From: Microvelia longipes
Lineage: Eukaryota > Arthropoda > Insecta > Hemiptera > Veliidae
Assembly: GCA_018340805.1 (NCBI GenBank)
Contig: JACMZG010001914.1
Coordinates: forward strand, 1,560,332-1,624,331
Reading direction: 5' to 3'
DNA length: 64,000 nt
Shown piece by piece: positions 23,101-30,429 of the stretch. The translations under genes were made by a program, and so were the position numbers. The notes under the pieces are model-generated. The model did not search any database and had not been told where the DNA came from. It saw only the letters and a list, made by a program, of their open reading frames with translations. Numbering within the stretch: position 1 is the stretch's first letter; each line of letters opens with the position of its first letter.

Positions 23101-24770
23101 TACTAAAATTATTTAAAATAAGTACAAATTATCCCCAATTGTTTATATTTTTTAATTATCTTTAACTTAAGATGATAGATTGCAGATAATGTCCGTCGTT
23201 TGTTGGGTGTATTCTAAATTTGTACACTGATAGGGGTTTTAGAGTGGTGGGGAATCTTTTTGAGTTGCCATTTAGGTTCCAAAATTCTCAAGTATAATTA
23301 AAAAATTAACCCAGGACTTCTCTGGAACAAGACTTATTAACCCTTGGACACCAACATGATGGGCTTTCACATGTATGTCTTTAATAATAAGCTGAACTCC
23401 TAGATGTTTACTTGGCAACAAAATCAGGTGTCTAAAATCTAAACTATCCTCTCCTAGTGATAATTTTGTTCTGACCCTAAGCAAACTATTTTTATCAACA
23501 AGTGGGTGCAGTGACACTGTGCCTCTACCTTTATAACTTAAAGTTCCGAATTGAACAAGTTTGATGATAACTAGTTCTGCTTTCAAAATGTCATCCAAAC
23601 TTTACTGATTTAAGTTTTTAAATTTTTATTTTTGCAATTATTGACAAATCTGAGTATCCAGGCCATAATTTTTACCAGTTTATCAAAATTTATAAAACAA
23701 TATTAGAATACCAATCAAAATTTTCTTGTGAATTTAAAAAAGTGTTGACGTCACACCTTTCTTTTCTCTATTTCAATTTCAGATTCATTAAAATTAATTT
23801 AACACTTGGCCATGTTTTTGTTCCCTTTAAGCCAATTAGGGCCCTCCACCATTTAGATTCTTTAAGGTGTTTGGCTGTATAACCCTGAGATTGTGGTTCA
23901 GCTTATTTGGTTACTCCCGAAGGGGACTAACCTAACTCAAGGCTGTGCCTTATGTAGGCATTGAAATGGGCTTAACTTAAGGCTGTGCCTTATGTAGGTA
24001 TTGAAATGGACTTAACTTAAGGCTGTGCCTTATGTAGGTATTGAAATGGACTTAACTTAAGGCTGTGCCTTATGTAGGTATTGAAATGGACTTAACTTAA
24101 GGCTGTGCCTTATGTAGGCATTGAAATGGACTTAACTTAAGGCTGTGCCTTATGTAGGTATTGAAATGGACTTAACTTAAGGCTGTGCCTTTTGTAGGTA
24201 TTGAGATGGACTTAACTCAAGGCATTGCCTTATGGGTTTCTGAATATATTAGTTAATAAACTAATATATTTTTTAATTATTTTATTGTGAGATAATAATA
24301 TTATTTCTAATTTGTTAAGATTGAAAACTGGTTATGATATAATATATCATATAGAATTATTAGAGGAGGGACTTTTTTTTACATTATTTATTATTTGACT
24401 CCACAGCCCTAGTTACTAAAATGTATTAGTACTGTATAACTAATTATTATGTGGTTCTTCCCAAACAAACCCTGGAAAATTGTTTTGTACCTCTCCTTCT
24501 TAAACAATTATGTGCTAACTAATTGTGAACTTATCATGTATAATTGTATTTTATAGATGTGTTATAACTAAAGACGGAGTGAAGGTTGGTCGTGTAACTA
24601 GTGGGTGTCCTTCTCCGACCCTTGGCACCAACATAGCTATGGCGTACGTCAACAAACAGCTTGCTGTCAATGACTATGTACTCCAGGTACAGGTGAGGAA
24701 CACGACAGTCGACATGAAGATCACTAAGATGCCTTTTGTACCTCCTAAATACTACGTACAGAAAAAGTAA
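6132..24770 (+). CDS. AMT: Aminomethyltransferase, mitochondrial (glycine cleavage T-protein), 8 exons
   Basis: T-protein takes the aminomethyl group from lipoylated H-protein and passes it to tetrahydrofolate in the mitochondrial glycine cleavage system. Joined exons: 6132-6159, 12593-12862, 13364-13521, 14043-14247, 15347-15467, 16510-16592, 20071-20200, 24557-24770. The total is 1,209 nt, giving 402 residues, very near the human length of about 403, and every junction is in phase. Residues 1-19 are Arg/Lys-rich without acids except D14, with RYSS at 18-21, as in a mitochondrial presequence. Family motifs seen: GGILDDLIV at 117-125, CGYTGEDGFEI around 218-227, [18 protein letters not shown] around 255-272, and VTSGCPSP at 345-352 in the C-terminal barrel. 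Six introns are GT-AG; intron 6 is GC-AG. The weakest part is exon 1, chosen because it fits phase and presequence. Confidence 0.93.
6649..6977. mobile_element. Fold-back MITE in AMT intron 1
   Basis: Arms of about 110 bp run inward from cctaggaaat at 6712 and from its complement ending 6977, and pair over most of their length (for example atggctcgacataatg against cattatgtcgagccat). The loop near 6,820-6,870 contains catcagggttcaggct. The left flank 6649-6711, with gatactaccgagttttgtaa, recurs near 25,690, 40,735 and 51,535, so it belongs to a dispersed family. No ORF. Confidence 0.75.
6978..7548. other. AMT intron 1, partly dispersed repeat
   Basis: 6,990-7,080 (cctatctcaatacattgagg, then tgtgtaacctcat) resembles 20,640-20,760 in intron 7. 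The remainder shows nothing I recognise. Confidence 0.4.
7549..7719. repeat. (AT)n microsatellite
   Basis: A long, slightly interrupted AT/TA run that borders the left end of the 2.1-kb palindrome. Confidence 0.95.
7720..9841. mobile_element. 2.1-kb palindromic (fold-back) DNA element
   Basis: The element starts CAGGGTGTACAAAATAAAAC and ends with its reverse complement. The left arm (7720 to about 8760) and right arm (about 8803 to 9841) are inverted copies of roughly 1,040 bp with scattered substitutions and small indels, around a spacer of about 40 bp. TA flanks both ends, consistent with a TA target duplication inside an AT microsatellite. Both arms contain mirrored short ORFs that look incidental, and there is no transposase. 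It is a non-autonomous inverted-repeat element; the superfamily is not determined. Confidence 0.85.
9862..10140 (-). repeat. Poly(T) and LINE-tail-like sequence
   Basis: A 30-base T run is followed by TAAATAAAATATCC and AT-rich sequence resembling the reverse complement of LINE 3' ends seen elsewhere in the window. It probably continues into the fragment at 10,390-10,760. Confidence 0.45.
10260..10440. repeat. Degenerate ACAT/ATAC-rich simple repeat
   Basis: Repeated cacatatacatatac, catacatac and similar words. The reading frames through it are low-complexity shadows. Confidence 0.7.
10390..10760 (-). pseudogene. LINE C-terminal fragment in AMT intron 1
   Basis: The minus strand reads [16 protein letters not shown] then [13 protein letters not shown], the hallmark tail of jockey-like LINE ORF2 proteins (YNxLPxxI followed by a basic helix). 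It is short and is antisense to AMT. Confidence 0.55.
11041..11156. repeat. (AT)n microsatellite
   Basis: AT/TA run of about 110 bp. Confidence 0.95.
11590..12330 (+). mobile_element. 5S-rRNA-like dispersed repeat, copy 1 (sense to AMT)
   Basis: The left part (gtatataggaaaagtatg at 11,628, then gagtggtttttcgccaag near 11,720) matches in reverse 19,860-20,041 and 30,965-31,195. Near 12,125-12,185 it contains gttaagcacatcgagcg, then gacaggtgacggtaggaaat. This keeps the order of the 3' half of 5S rRNA (gctaagcagggtcggg, then ggatgggtgacc). Downstream are two 60-bp-spaced GAGCGAAGCGA units at 12,214 and 12,274. It looks like a retroposon with a 5S-derived part (SINE3-like), but I cannot define its ends. 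Confidence 0.55.
12593..12862 (+). CDS. AMT: AMT exon 2
   Basis: It follows the acceptor ttggtttttacag and is followed by GTACAC. It encodes residues 10-100, from [14 protein letters not shown] to TADISG, including the family segments [12 protein letters not shown] and AGLFDVSHM. Intron phases 1 and 1. Confidence 0.95.
13364..13521 (+). CDS. AMT: AMT exon 3
   Basis: Flanked by acceptor tcttgtccag and donor GTATGT. It encodes residues 100-152, with [19 protein letters not shown] and YVVSNA, the conserved folate-fold core. Confidence 0.95.
13522..14042. other. AMT intron 3
   Basis: AT-rich intron with no recognised repeat or gene. Confidence 0.5.
14043..14247 (+). CDS. AMT: AMT exon 4
   Basis: It encodes residues 153-221, with [12 protein letters not shown] and ITRCGYT. 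The in-frame ATG at 14,034 is intronic; the acceptor ends at 14,042 (gtcag). The donor is GTAAAC. Confidence 0.95.
14248..15346. other. AMT intron 4, with a 5S-like-family fragment
   Basis: Mostly unrecognised. At 15,165-15,235 (tttttacttttttataccg, then gaaaagtattgtgtttgcaa) it carries a short end of the dispersed repeat found at 11,590, 19,370 and 30,965. Confidence 0.45.
15347..15467 (+). CDS. AMT: AMT exon 5
   Basis: It encodes residues 221-261, [13 protein letters not shown] through [11 protein letters not shown], including the folate-site segment. Acceptor aaatag, donor GTAAAT, phases 1 and 2. Confidence 0.95.
16510..16592 (+). CDS. AMT: AMT exon 6, followed by a GC donor
   Basis: It encodes residues 261-289, [17 protein letters not shown] to GLMWTIG. 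The next bases are GCAAGT, the typical donor of GC-AG introns. Only this boundary joins in frame to exon 7 (G + GT, then [12 protein letters not shown]). The GT three to four bases further on would give an immediate stop. Confidence 0.9.
16724..17360. repeat. Partial tandem duplication with atggcggcc words
   Basis: A segment of about 210 bp beginning near 16,733 recurs near 17,153, sharing gtcagagctgtatagttttt and caaaaatcgtgttgtatatc-type words. The DNA between (16,935-17,145) is a more diverged relative. Offset about 420 bp. An N sits at 16,723. Confidence 0.7.
17395..19115. repeat. 1.7-kb minisatellite with agcgagcgaagcgagcc core
   Basis: About 30 degenerate units of 50-58 bp, each with a near-invariant 17-bp core, agcgagcgaagcgagcc, joined by AT-rich linker such as tattattataaatataagc. 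A second level of order exists: a block with its own variants (caaagcgagcc, tttcaaagataagcattct, cgtattgtagcgagcg) around 18,060-18,500 is repeated about 586 bp later at 18,640-19,085. It lies in the GC-AG intron of AMT. One plus frame stays open for 104 codons, but this is explained by the periodicity. Confidence 0.95.
19370..20041 (-). mobile_element. 5S-rRNA-like dispersed repeat, copy 2 (antisense to AMT)
   Basis: Reverse-oriented relative of 11,590-12,330. On the minus strand it runs from ggaaaagtattgtgtttgca near 20,015 to a 5S-like part at 19,535-19,468 (gttaagcatcatcgagcg, then cctggatcggtgatcgcagg), then gacgagcgtagggaatcc and ttacgaggtacctcgtac. It ends only about 30 bases before the acceptor of AMT exon 7. 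Confidence 0.6.
20071..20200 (+). CDS. AMT: AMT exon 7
   Basis: Acceptor tttatttttacag, donor GTAAGA. It encodes residues 289-332, [20 protein letters not shown] to PPARHG, start of the C-terminal domain. The minus-strand reading frame over it is a shadow. Confidence 0.95.
20890..21310 (-). pseudogene. LINE C-terminal fragment in AMT intron 7
   Basis: The minus strand reads [20 protein letters not shown], then [11 protein letters not shown] and [11 protein letters not shown], close to the C-terminal part of the fragments at 47.8 and 56.4 kb (LEIMTVYNLYIYNSLWYIK). It ends in a TTTATTTATTTATC run at 20,888, the complement of an A-rich tail. It is antisense to AMT and broken by frameshifts. Confidence 0.7.
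21544..21939 (+). CDS. Small single-span membrane protein nested in AMT intron 7
   Basis: Intact 131-codon ORF without introns, same strand as AMT. The start is the first ATG (21,544); the GTG six bases upstream is not needed. The N-terminus is basic ([10 protein letters not shown] at 10-19), followed by [11 protein letters not shown] and one hydrophobic segment at about residues 33-52 ([20 protein letters not shown]). A polar acidic C-terminus with KRPGVYFAE (72-80) and PPGEPLPD ends the chain. Base composition and amino-acid pattern are coding-like against the AT-rich intron. The layout (W..R.S..Y before the span, then RPxGxY) resembles small mitochondrial inner-membrane proteins such as SMIM26; this is from memory and unproven. 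The TAG stop is followed directly by GTAAGA, so the transcript may be spliced in its 3' UTR. It could be an old retrocopy or a true nested gene. Confidence 0.75.
   Translation: MGLFKFNWLHRIIRRNTRPIAEDDAWKWKKRLSLAYMLIGWNAFGLVLYLSFTDRADWPSYYGLKTEEEKNKRPGVYFAEILGVKKATILTYRGFTKTNEIEFENLEKKDFYDVIEDMKQPPGEPLPDVTQ
22030..22063. repeat. Near-perfect 34-bp palindrome
   Basis: CGGACATAACATGCTT pairs with AAGCATGTTATGTCCG around a central TT. It lies 90 bp downstream of the nested gene stop. It could be a hairpin in RNA or a tiny inverted-repeat element. Confidence 0.85.
22258..22775. mobile_element. Possible short DNA element with ACACACA ends
   Basis: The left end reads tacgttcacacacac and the right end, reversed, reads acttacacacagcg. 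The interior is unusually rich in gatcg and atacg words (ccgcggatcgtattggatac). No ORF. Only weakly supported. Confidence 0.35.
22927..22977. repeat. Imperfect inverted repeat
   Basis: gggtgcaatataattatg faces catataattatattacaccc across a short loop (tcctctatcagac). Confidence 0.75.
23245..23620 (-). pseudogene. BEL/Pao-type LTR retrotransposon Pol fragment
   Basis: The minus strand reads [16 protein letters not shown], then [19 protein letters not shown] and [12 protein letters not shown], with EKSW further on. This pattern (xPFxDxxGLLRVGGRL, then HPxxLPxxHxxTxLIIxxxHxxxxHxG) precedes the integrase core in BEL/Pao Pol, with the zinc-binding histidines recognisable. No LTRs or other domains are seen nearby. 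It is antisense to AMT. Confidence 0.65.
23935..24232. repeat. 40-bp minisatellite, about 7 copies
   Basis: Unit ggctgtgccttatgtaggta followed by ttgaaatggacttaacttaa, recurring exactly every 40 bp from 23,941 to 24,220 with only point differences. Confidence 0.95.
24557..24770 (+). CDS. AMT: AMT exon 8 (terminal)
   Basis: Acceptor tgtattttatag. It encodes residues 332-402: [49 protein letters not shown], ending QKK and TAA. This is the usual end of animal T-proteins. Confidence 0.96.
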
Positions 24771-24866
24771 CTCAGCAAGTAACCATTACTCGCTGGCTGC
24801 CTCCTCACCTGCTGCACATCCAGGCAAATCTCATCTATTTATCTCAATTGTTTTGGTTTGAAGAAA

Positions 24867-24872
24867 AATAAA
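24867..24872 (+). terminator. AMT: AMT poly(A) signal
   Basis: AATAAA 97 bases after the AMT stop codon; the first canonical signal downstream. Confidence 0.6.
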
Positions 24873-25685
24873 TTGTCACAGTTGTAAAAGACTTTGACAA
24901 ATTTCTTTATGTTTAAACCTGATTTCAGGATACATTTCCATTTAAATGTGTAAAACTTAAAATATTTCAAAACTAAAATTGGAACAGACATCTTACCTTT
25001 TAATTAAAAGAAAATACTAGGGAAAAATTGTAATTAATTATTTCACTGAAGAACTGGATGATGGTGTGGAGATGTTACTTGTCCCTATTTGTCCCAACAT
25101 TCCTTCCAAACTTCAGTTAAAATGATTTTATCTAGTGAGAGGCTATGCTTCTGTTCTTAATATCTAGGAGTATGGAATCTTGCAGTGAAGACTGCCTTGA
25201 CTAAGAAAGTGAAGTTGCTGAAGCTTTGTTTCCGCTGCTGGAAACTTCATCAGGTTGTAGATCATCCTGATGATGACTCAATGCAGTACACCCTGCAGCT
25301 GAGTGGTATTGAGTTTCCTGGTCAGCAACTCCAAATTCTTGGTCAACTTCACTGCAAGATTTTGAACTGGTACTCGGACTTAATGAGATAAATTTTTAAT
25401 TGTTATTTAAATGATGTAGTAATAATGTAAATAAAATTAATTTGTTACTTTATTTTTTCATTTTGGATATTTTACCCACAATCTTTCTGTATCCTATGGT
25501 CCCAGATATTAATTAAAGTAAAAAATAAGCACATAAAGAAATCCAATCCAGTGCTGTACCATCAAACTTTGTTTTATACTAAAACAGGAGTATAAAATGT
25601 TACACCCCAATATTAGCAAGTTGTTACAAACCCTCTGATTAGTTTCAATATAAAATTTTAGACAATACCTTATTTCCTTATATTC
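24873..25685. other. Intergenic, no gene recognised
   Basis: A 68-codon frame at 25,185-25,391 has no family resemblance or splice context that I can see. I treat it as chance. Confidence 0.4.
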
Positions 25686-25687
25686 TA

Positions 25688-25855
25688 TTATTTGATACTA
25701 CTGAGTTTTGCAAAACATAAATAGTTGACATAATTAAGAGTAATGAAACAGAGTGGGCATGACGTTATGTCAAGCCATCAATAATGACAAATGTTGAATG
25801 ATAGAACAGTTCCCAGCTGTGGCATAGCATTTGCTTGTTACATTCCTCTCTCACA
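25688..25855. mobile_element. Partial copy of the fold-back MITE (right arm)
   Basis: gatactactgagttttgcaa (25,693) and then the right arm gaaacagagtgggcatgacg through gaacagttccc to catttgcttgttacatt match 6,649-6,711 and 6,860-6,975. The left arm is missing. Confidence 0.7.
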
Positions 25856-26280
25856 CATTTGGTTACACAGGTGTCTCTCACACATTTGCTGTTTACATTT
25901 CATTTGCTTGTTACATTCCTAGGTGTCTCTCACACATTTGCTTGTTACATTTCCTAGGTCTTCACACATTTGCTTGTTAATTTCCTAGGTGTCTCTGCTT
26001 GTTACATTTCCTTGTGTCTCTCACACATTTGCTTGTTACATTTCCTCTCACACATTTGCTTGTGTGTCTCTCACACATTTGCTTGTTACATTTCCTGGTG
26101 TCTCTCACACATTTGCTTGTTACATTTCCTTGGTGTCTCTCACACATTTGCTTGTTACATTTCCTTGGTGTCTCTCACACATTTGCTTGTTACATGTCCT
26201 TGGTGTCTCTCACACATTTGCTTGTTACATTTCGTAGGTGTCTCTAGCTCATTTGCTTGTTACATTTCCCAGGTGTCTGT
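25840..26280. repeat. 35-bp minisatellite derived from the MITE end
   Basis: The unit is ggtgtctctcacacatttgc plus ttgttacatttcctt, about 12 copies, spacing 35 bp in the regular part and irregular before 26,040. The words catttgcttgttacatttcc and ctaggtg are the terminal sequence of the MITE at 6,951-6,979. Overlapping open frames in all three plus frames are by-products. Confidence 0.92.
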
Positions 26281-26339
26281 TGCACAATTATATTGTGTCA
26301 TTGTAATATTCCTCATACTCAGTGTAAGGAGGCAATAAA

Positions 26340-28845
26340 GTGTTGTTAATGAGTAAGGATAAATTGGCAAACCTTATGTAACAGCTTTCTAGACGCATCC
26401 AAATAGTTAAGACTCAAGAGGTATAAAAACATTAATCAAAGCGTGTATATATCTCTTAAAGCATTTTAATTTCTATAAAAGTCATTACAAGTTTACATTT
26501 TTTTAAATATTCATTAAAAAAATCACACAGAAACACTCCATAATACAATAAATATAAAATAAAGCATTAAAATTTTAACAAGAAATATTAATAATTATCT
26601 AGCAGTCACAAGAATTCACAATAATAAGTGTAAACCACCTCAGTGTGAGGCAGTGGAAGGAAATCATCCACATTGTGGAGGCGTGGCAATGCTAACCTGC
26701 AGGAACAGCTAATTACCTTCCCTGTCTCAGTTAAAAAAATTACTACATGGATTTATTCCAATATTTAGCTTTAGTTAAAGCCAGGCAGTTTTTAATCCGC
26801 AGTTTAATTACAAAAAACCTTTATTTATTGATAACATACATATATAAAAAAACATTACATAACATACATATATTTAGAACATTGCAGTTCAAAGTACATA
26901 AAAATAAAGAAATTATCTAACCCTTTTTTTTTTATTTATTAATAAATTATAAATTTATTATTTTTATTATTAATAGTTATCTAACCTCTATGGCTTTCTC
27001 CTTCCACAATGAAAAGGAGTCGACTACTTCAGTAGGATAAACCCAGTCGTAAATGGGGTTGGAGGTTTGAAGGACGACCATGAAACCCCTCATCCCCTAT
27101 ATTTCAATACACATTGCCATCATAATTTTAGTCCAAGCCAAGCAATAGTTCATGATGTTTGTATTGGGTTCTCAAGTCTTGGTGGCATAACACTTAAAAT
27201 TTGAATTTTAGTATTTAACACTACATCGTTGGAACATTTCTTGTATTTAGAATTAAAATATTTTAAAGTAAAATTTGCAAAACTGAATCAATAATCAAAG
27301 CTCAATTTACAGGTGAGATAGTGAATCAATGATTAGGTCGAAGCAACAGGTATGCTTGCTATTCATAAAACTTCACTTGTATAATATGTTTGACAACTTT
27401 CCAAAGCTCAACACATTTAACTCTGACAAATTTCCCTCACAGGTAAATGAACTTTACAAACAAAAATATAATATATTTACAAGTAAAAAGTACTAGTCAG
27501 TGGGATTCATAAAGTTTTACTCAAGGAATCAGACGGATAGTAACGGAATCAGACTGTAAAGTGACTTTCCTTCCTTGTAACAATATCATGGCCGGTCTGG
27601 TCTCAATAAATATGTAAATTAAGCTACTGGCTTAACCAACTCTGAACATCAATGATATGGATCAACCTCTTATCAGACTTGAACAATACAGATGTAAGAT
27701 ATTGAGATCAGTCTAAGAGGTTGATATGCCAAGGCAAGTTAGATTACAGTCAGACTATGCCATTGAATTCCATAGACACTTCCTTCCCTGTATACTAATA
27801 TCTCTACATCTTTACCTATCTATAACAGTTACAAATATATTTTTTGTACAGATAATCGTTATAATAAATATAAAGATTGCATAGATTATGCTGATATTAT
27901 CAGAATCCACTCTTAAATTTAAGTAACTATTCATAAATATTAATATTTAATACAATCTTTCTATACAAAATACAATAATAATTTTGGTAAGGTATATCTA
28001 TAAAATAATAAATAATATTTTCTACAAAATATCAGGCACATAGGGGATTTTTAATTAAGTACAAGAAATTACACGTTTTAATAAATAAAATAGTTACAAT
28101 GACAAATTTCAATGATCCTCTTTCAACAGGACAAGTTTTAGCCAAGTGATGGCTTTTAACATTCCTGATTGGCTGAAATTCAAAGGTCAACTTTAAAAAA
28201 AAATGTCTAAAAAGAAAAAACTCTCCAAACAACCTGTTTCATGGAAGTACTTCTACTTTAATAACTATTATGGATTCCATTTAGTTTATAATTATTTATA
28301 TCTAATAAAATATATTTATTTTTACATAAAATTATTAAAATAAAGAGGAACAGGTGGCATTATTTTTAGAGGTCAATAAAAAGCAGGAAAATACCAAAAA
28401 CTTGCTTACACTGTAAACATTGCTAAATATATCTCAAGTAAATATATTGTCGTGTGGGTTAGTAGACAATGTCTTGATTGCATACAAATTGATTTAATAA
28501 ATCTGTTTTATTCTTTGAAATATTTCTATTCATTGTAATTTGTACATTACTTACTGAAATAAAATTATTCTTATTCAAGGCCGAGATAGAAGCCATAGCA
28601 TTAGACCACTCAAGCAGTTCCTTTGTGCTAACCCTTACTTTATATATTTGAAAGGATCGAATGCCACACTGGAGAATAGGAAACCCCTGTGCTGTGTGGC
28701 ACACAACATAGTATTTTTCTTTGTAAAATATTACGTCTTTGAAATAGTGCACTACCTGATAAAATAATGATATTCTTCCAACAAGTTTTATTGACCTCAA
28801 GCTTTCTAAAATTAATTTATTTACATTTAAACTGTTGATTTACAG
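26340..28845 (-). other. AT-rich sequence downstream of the cadherin stop
   Basis: It probably contains the cadherin 3' UTR and the end of transcription, with many AATAAA possibilities on the minus strand. A 113-codon minus-strand ORF at 28,459-28,800 is not recognisable. I see no other gene. Confidence 0.4.
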
Positions 28846-29029
28846 TCAGAGTTCTGTAGTTTCTAGTTTGTTATTAGTTATGATGGGGTTGGCTCCCAGC
28901 TTCTCCATATGCTGATAGAGATTACGGTGATAAGTTCCGTTGACAGGCAGAGTTCTGTTCAAATCATTCTGCTCTCTCACTGTCTTGGACAGGGGAGGTG
29001 AGTCTTTCTTTATCAGCATGTTGGACTGA
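28846..29029 (-). CDS. Cad87A: Cadherin last coding exon, PDZ-ligand C-terminus
   Basis: It encodes SQSNMLIKKDSPPLSKTV through YHRNLYQHMEKLGANP to KLETTEL and TGA. The -2 Thr and final Leu make a class I PDZ-binding motif. Confidence 0.9.
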
Positions 29030-30373
29030 CTAGAATAAAGTAAAAATCAAAGCTTATCATTTAGATGCATTTACTTCAGAATAAAAATTGGTTCCCTTAG
29101 AACTTGTGCCAACCACATCGGATTAGCTTCCCTCATCCTCGCTACAGGGCACTCACTACAGGGCACTCACTACGGGAACTCGCTACAGGGCACTCACTAC
29201 AGAGCACACACTACAGGGCACTCGCTAAAGAGCACTCGCACTTGCTACAGGGCACTCACTTCACACATCCTCAGACAGTAAGTACATTAGTTTTATTCCC
29301 AGTGGTCACCCATCCAGGCACTGACATTACTCGACCCTGCTTAACTTTTATGACCAATCAAAAGTCATAGATATACTTGATATTATGAGACAAAACTTAC
29401 AGTCTATCGTTTAATTTAAAAATCTTGACAGGTCAGTTTAGACACCACTGATTCTTAAGAAAAAAATCCCTGCAAGAAGGGAGCGGGAAAAAACTATGTA
29501 AATAAATCAGGTTATTTTCCCCGATTTTCTTGGCGATGTTTTCTTTACATTTCTTTTGTGTATTTTTATTTTAAAATATCATTTTTAATATTAATTTGAA
29601 AGTAGTTTTCAAAACGATGTAATCAAAAGAAGAACCACCAACAAAGTGAACGATTGCCGGGAAGAAGGTTTTTTCCCAACAGCGGTTATTGTGGTAGGGA
29701 TTTTTTTTTCTCATTTTAAGTGAGAGGTTGGCAGCGGCTTCTCTGATTGGTCAATCCCCAAAATACTTATGACCTTGGGGATTTTTAAACTAAACGATAG
29801 ACTGTAGTATACTTATTTATTGTTATACTGAGTCAATACTATTCCTTTAACTTGACTCAAGTGTGGACTTGATGTTATTGAATAAGAAGTAATACCTGTT
29901 GCATGAGGAGCCCCCGGTCATATCCTCGGGTGATGCCGTGGCACTGCTCACCACAGCGTTCTCATCCAGGGAATCTCTCTCAGATGTATGACTACAACAT
30001 AAATCAAATCTACATTGTTATTCCTACCAGGCAGATTTTGCTACATTCTTTCAACTATGCATGAAGCCAATAACCACAGTTTATACATCTTTTGAGCTTC
30101 AACATACAGGCCTACTAAAGAACTGATCAATATTATGACTGAGCTCCTGTTGCTTATAAGAAACACTAGAGTTTTTCCACAGGTTTGCTTACACGTGTTA
30201 GTGTTTGCTTACATACATACAACATTGTGTTTGCTCATAATGTTGAGGTGCACAGATTAGATACAAAAACAATTGTTTCTTTACACTTGTGAGCATATTT
30301 TCAACAAAAACACACTTATGATGAGGTAGTGCAGGAGGAAGAGAGTGGACGTTTTAATTATATATATATATTA

Positions 30374-30429
<56 letters not shown>

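Noticed and set aside
23935..24232. CRISPR-like array
   Set aside because: The 40-bp units are directly adjacent with no distinct spacers, and the DNA is eukaryotic.
25185..25391. 68-codon frame as a small gene
   Set aside because: No recognisable motif, no splice or promoter context, and it lies just past the AMT poly(A) signal.
25970..26338. Three overlapping frames rich in THLLVT/HTFACYIS
   Set aside because: They are translations of the 35-bp minisatellite.
29300..29380. A functional 5S rRNA gene
   Set aside because: Only the 3' half is recognisable and it has many changes; it belongs to a dispersed repeat.
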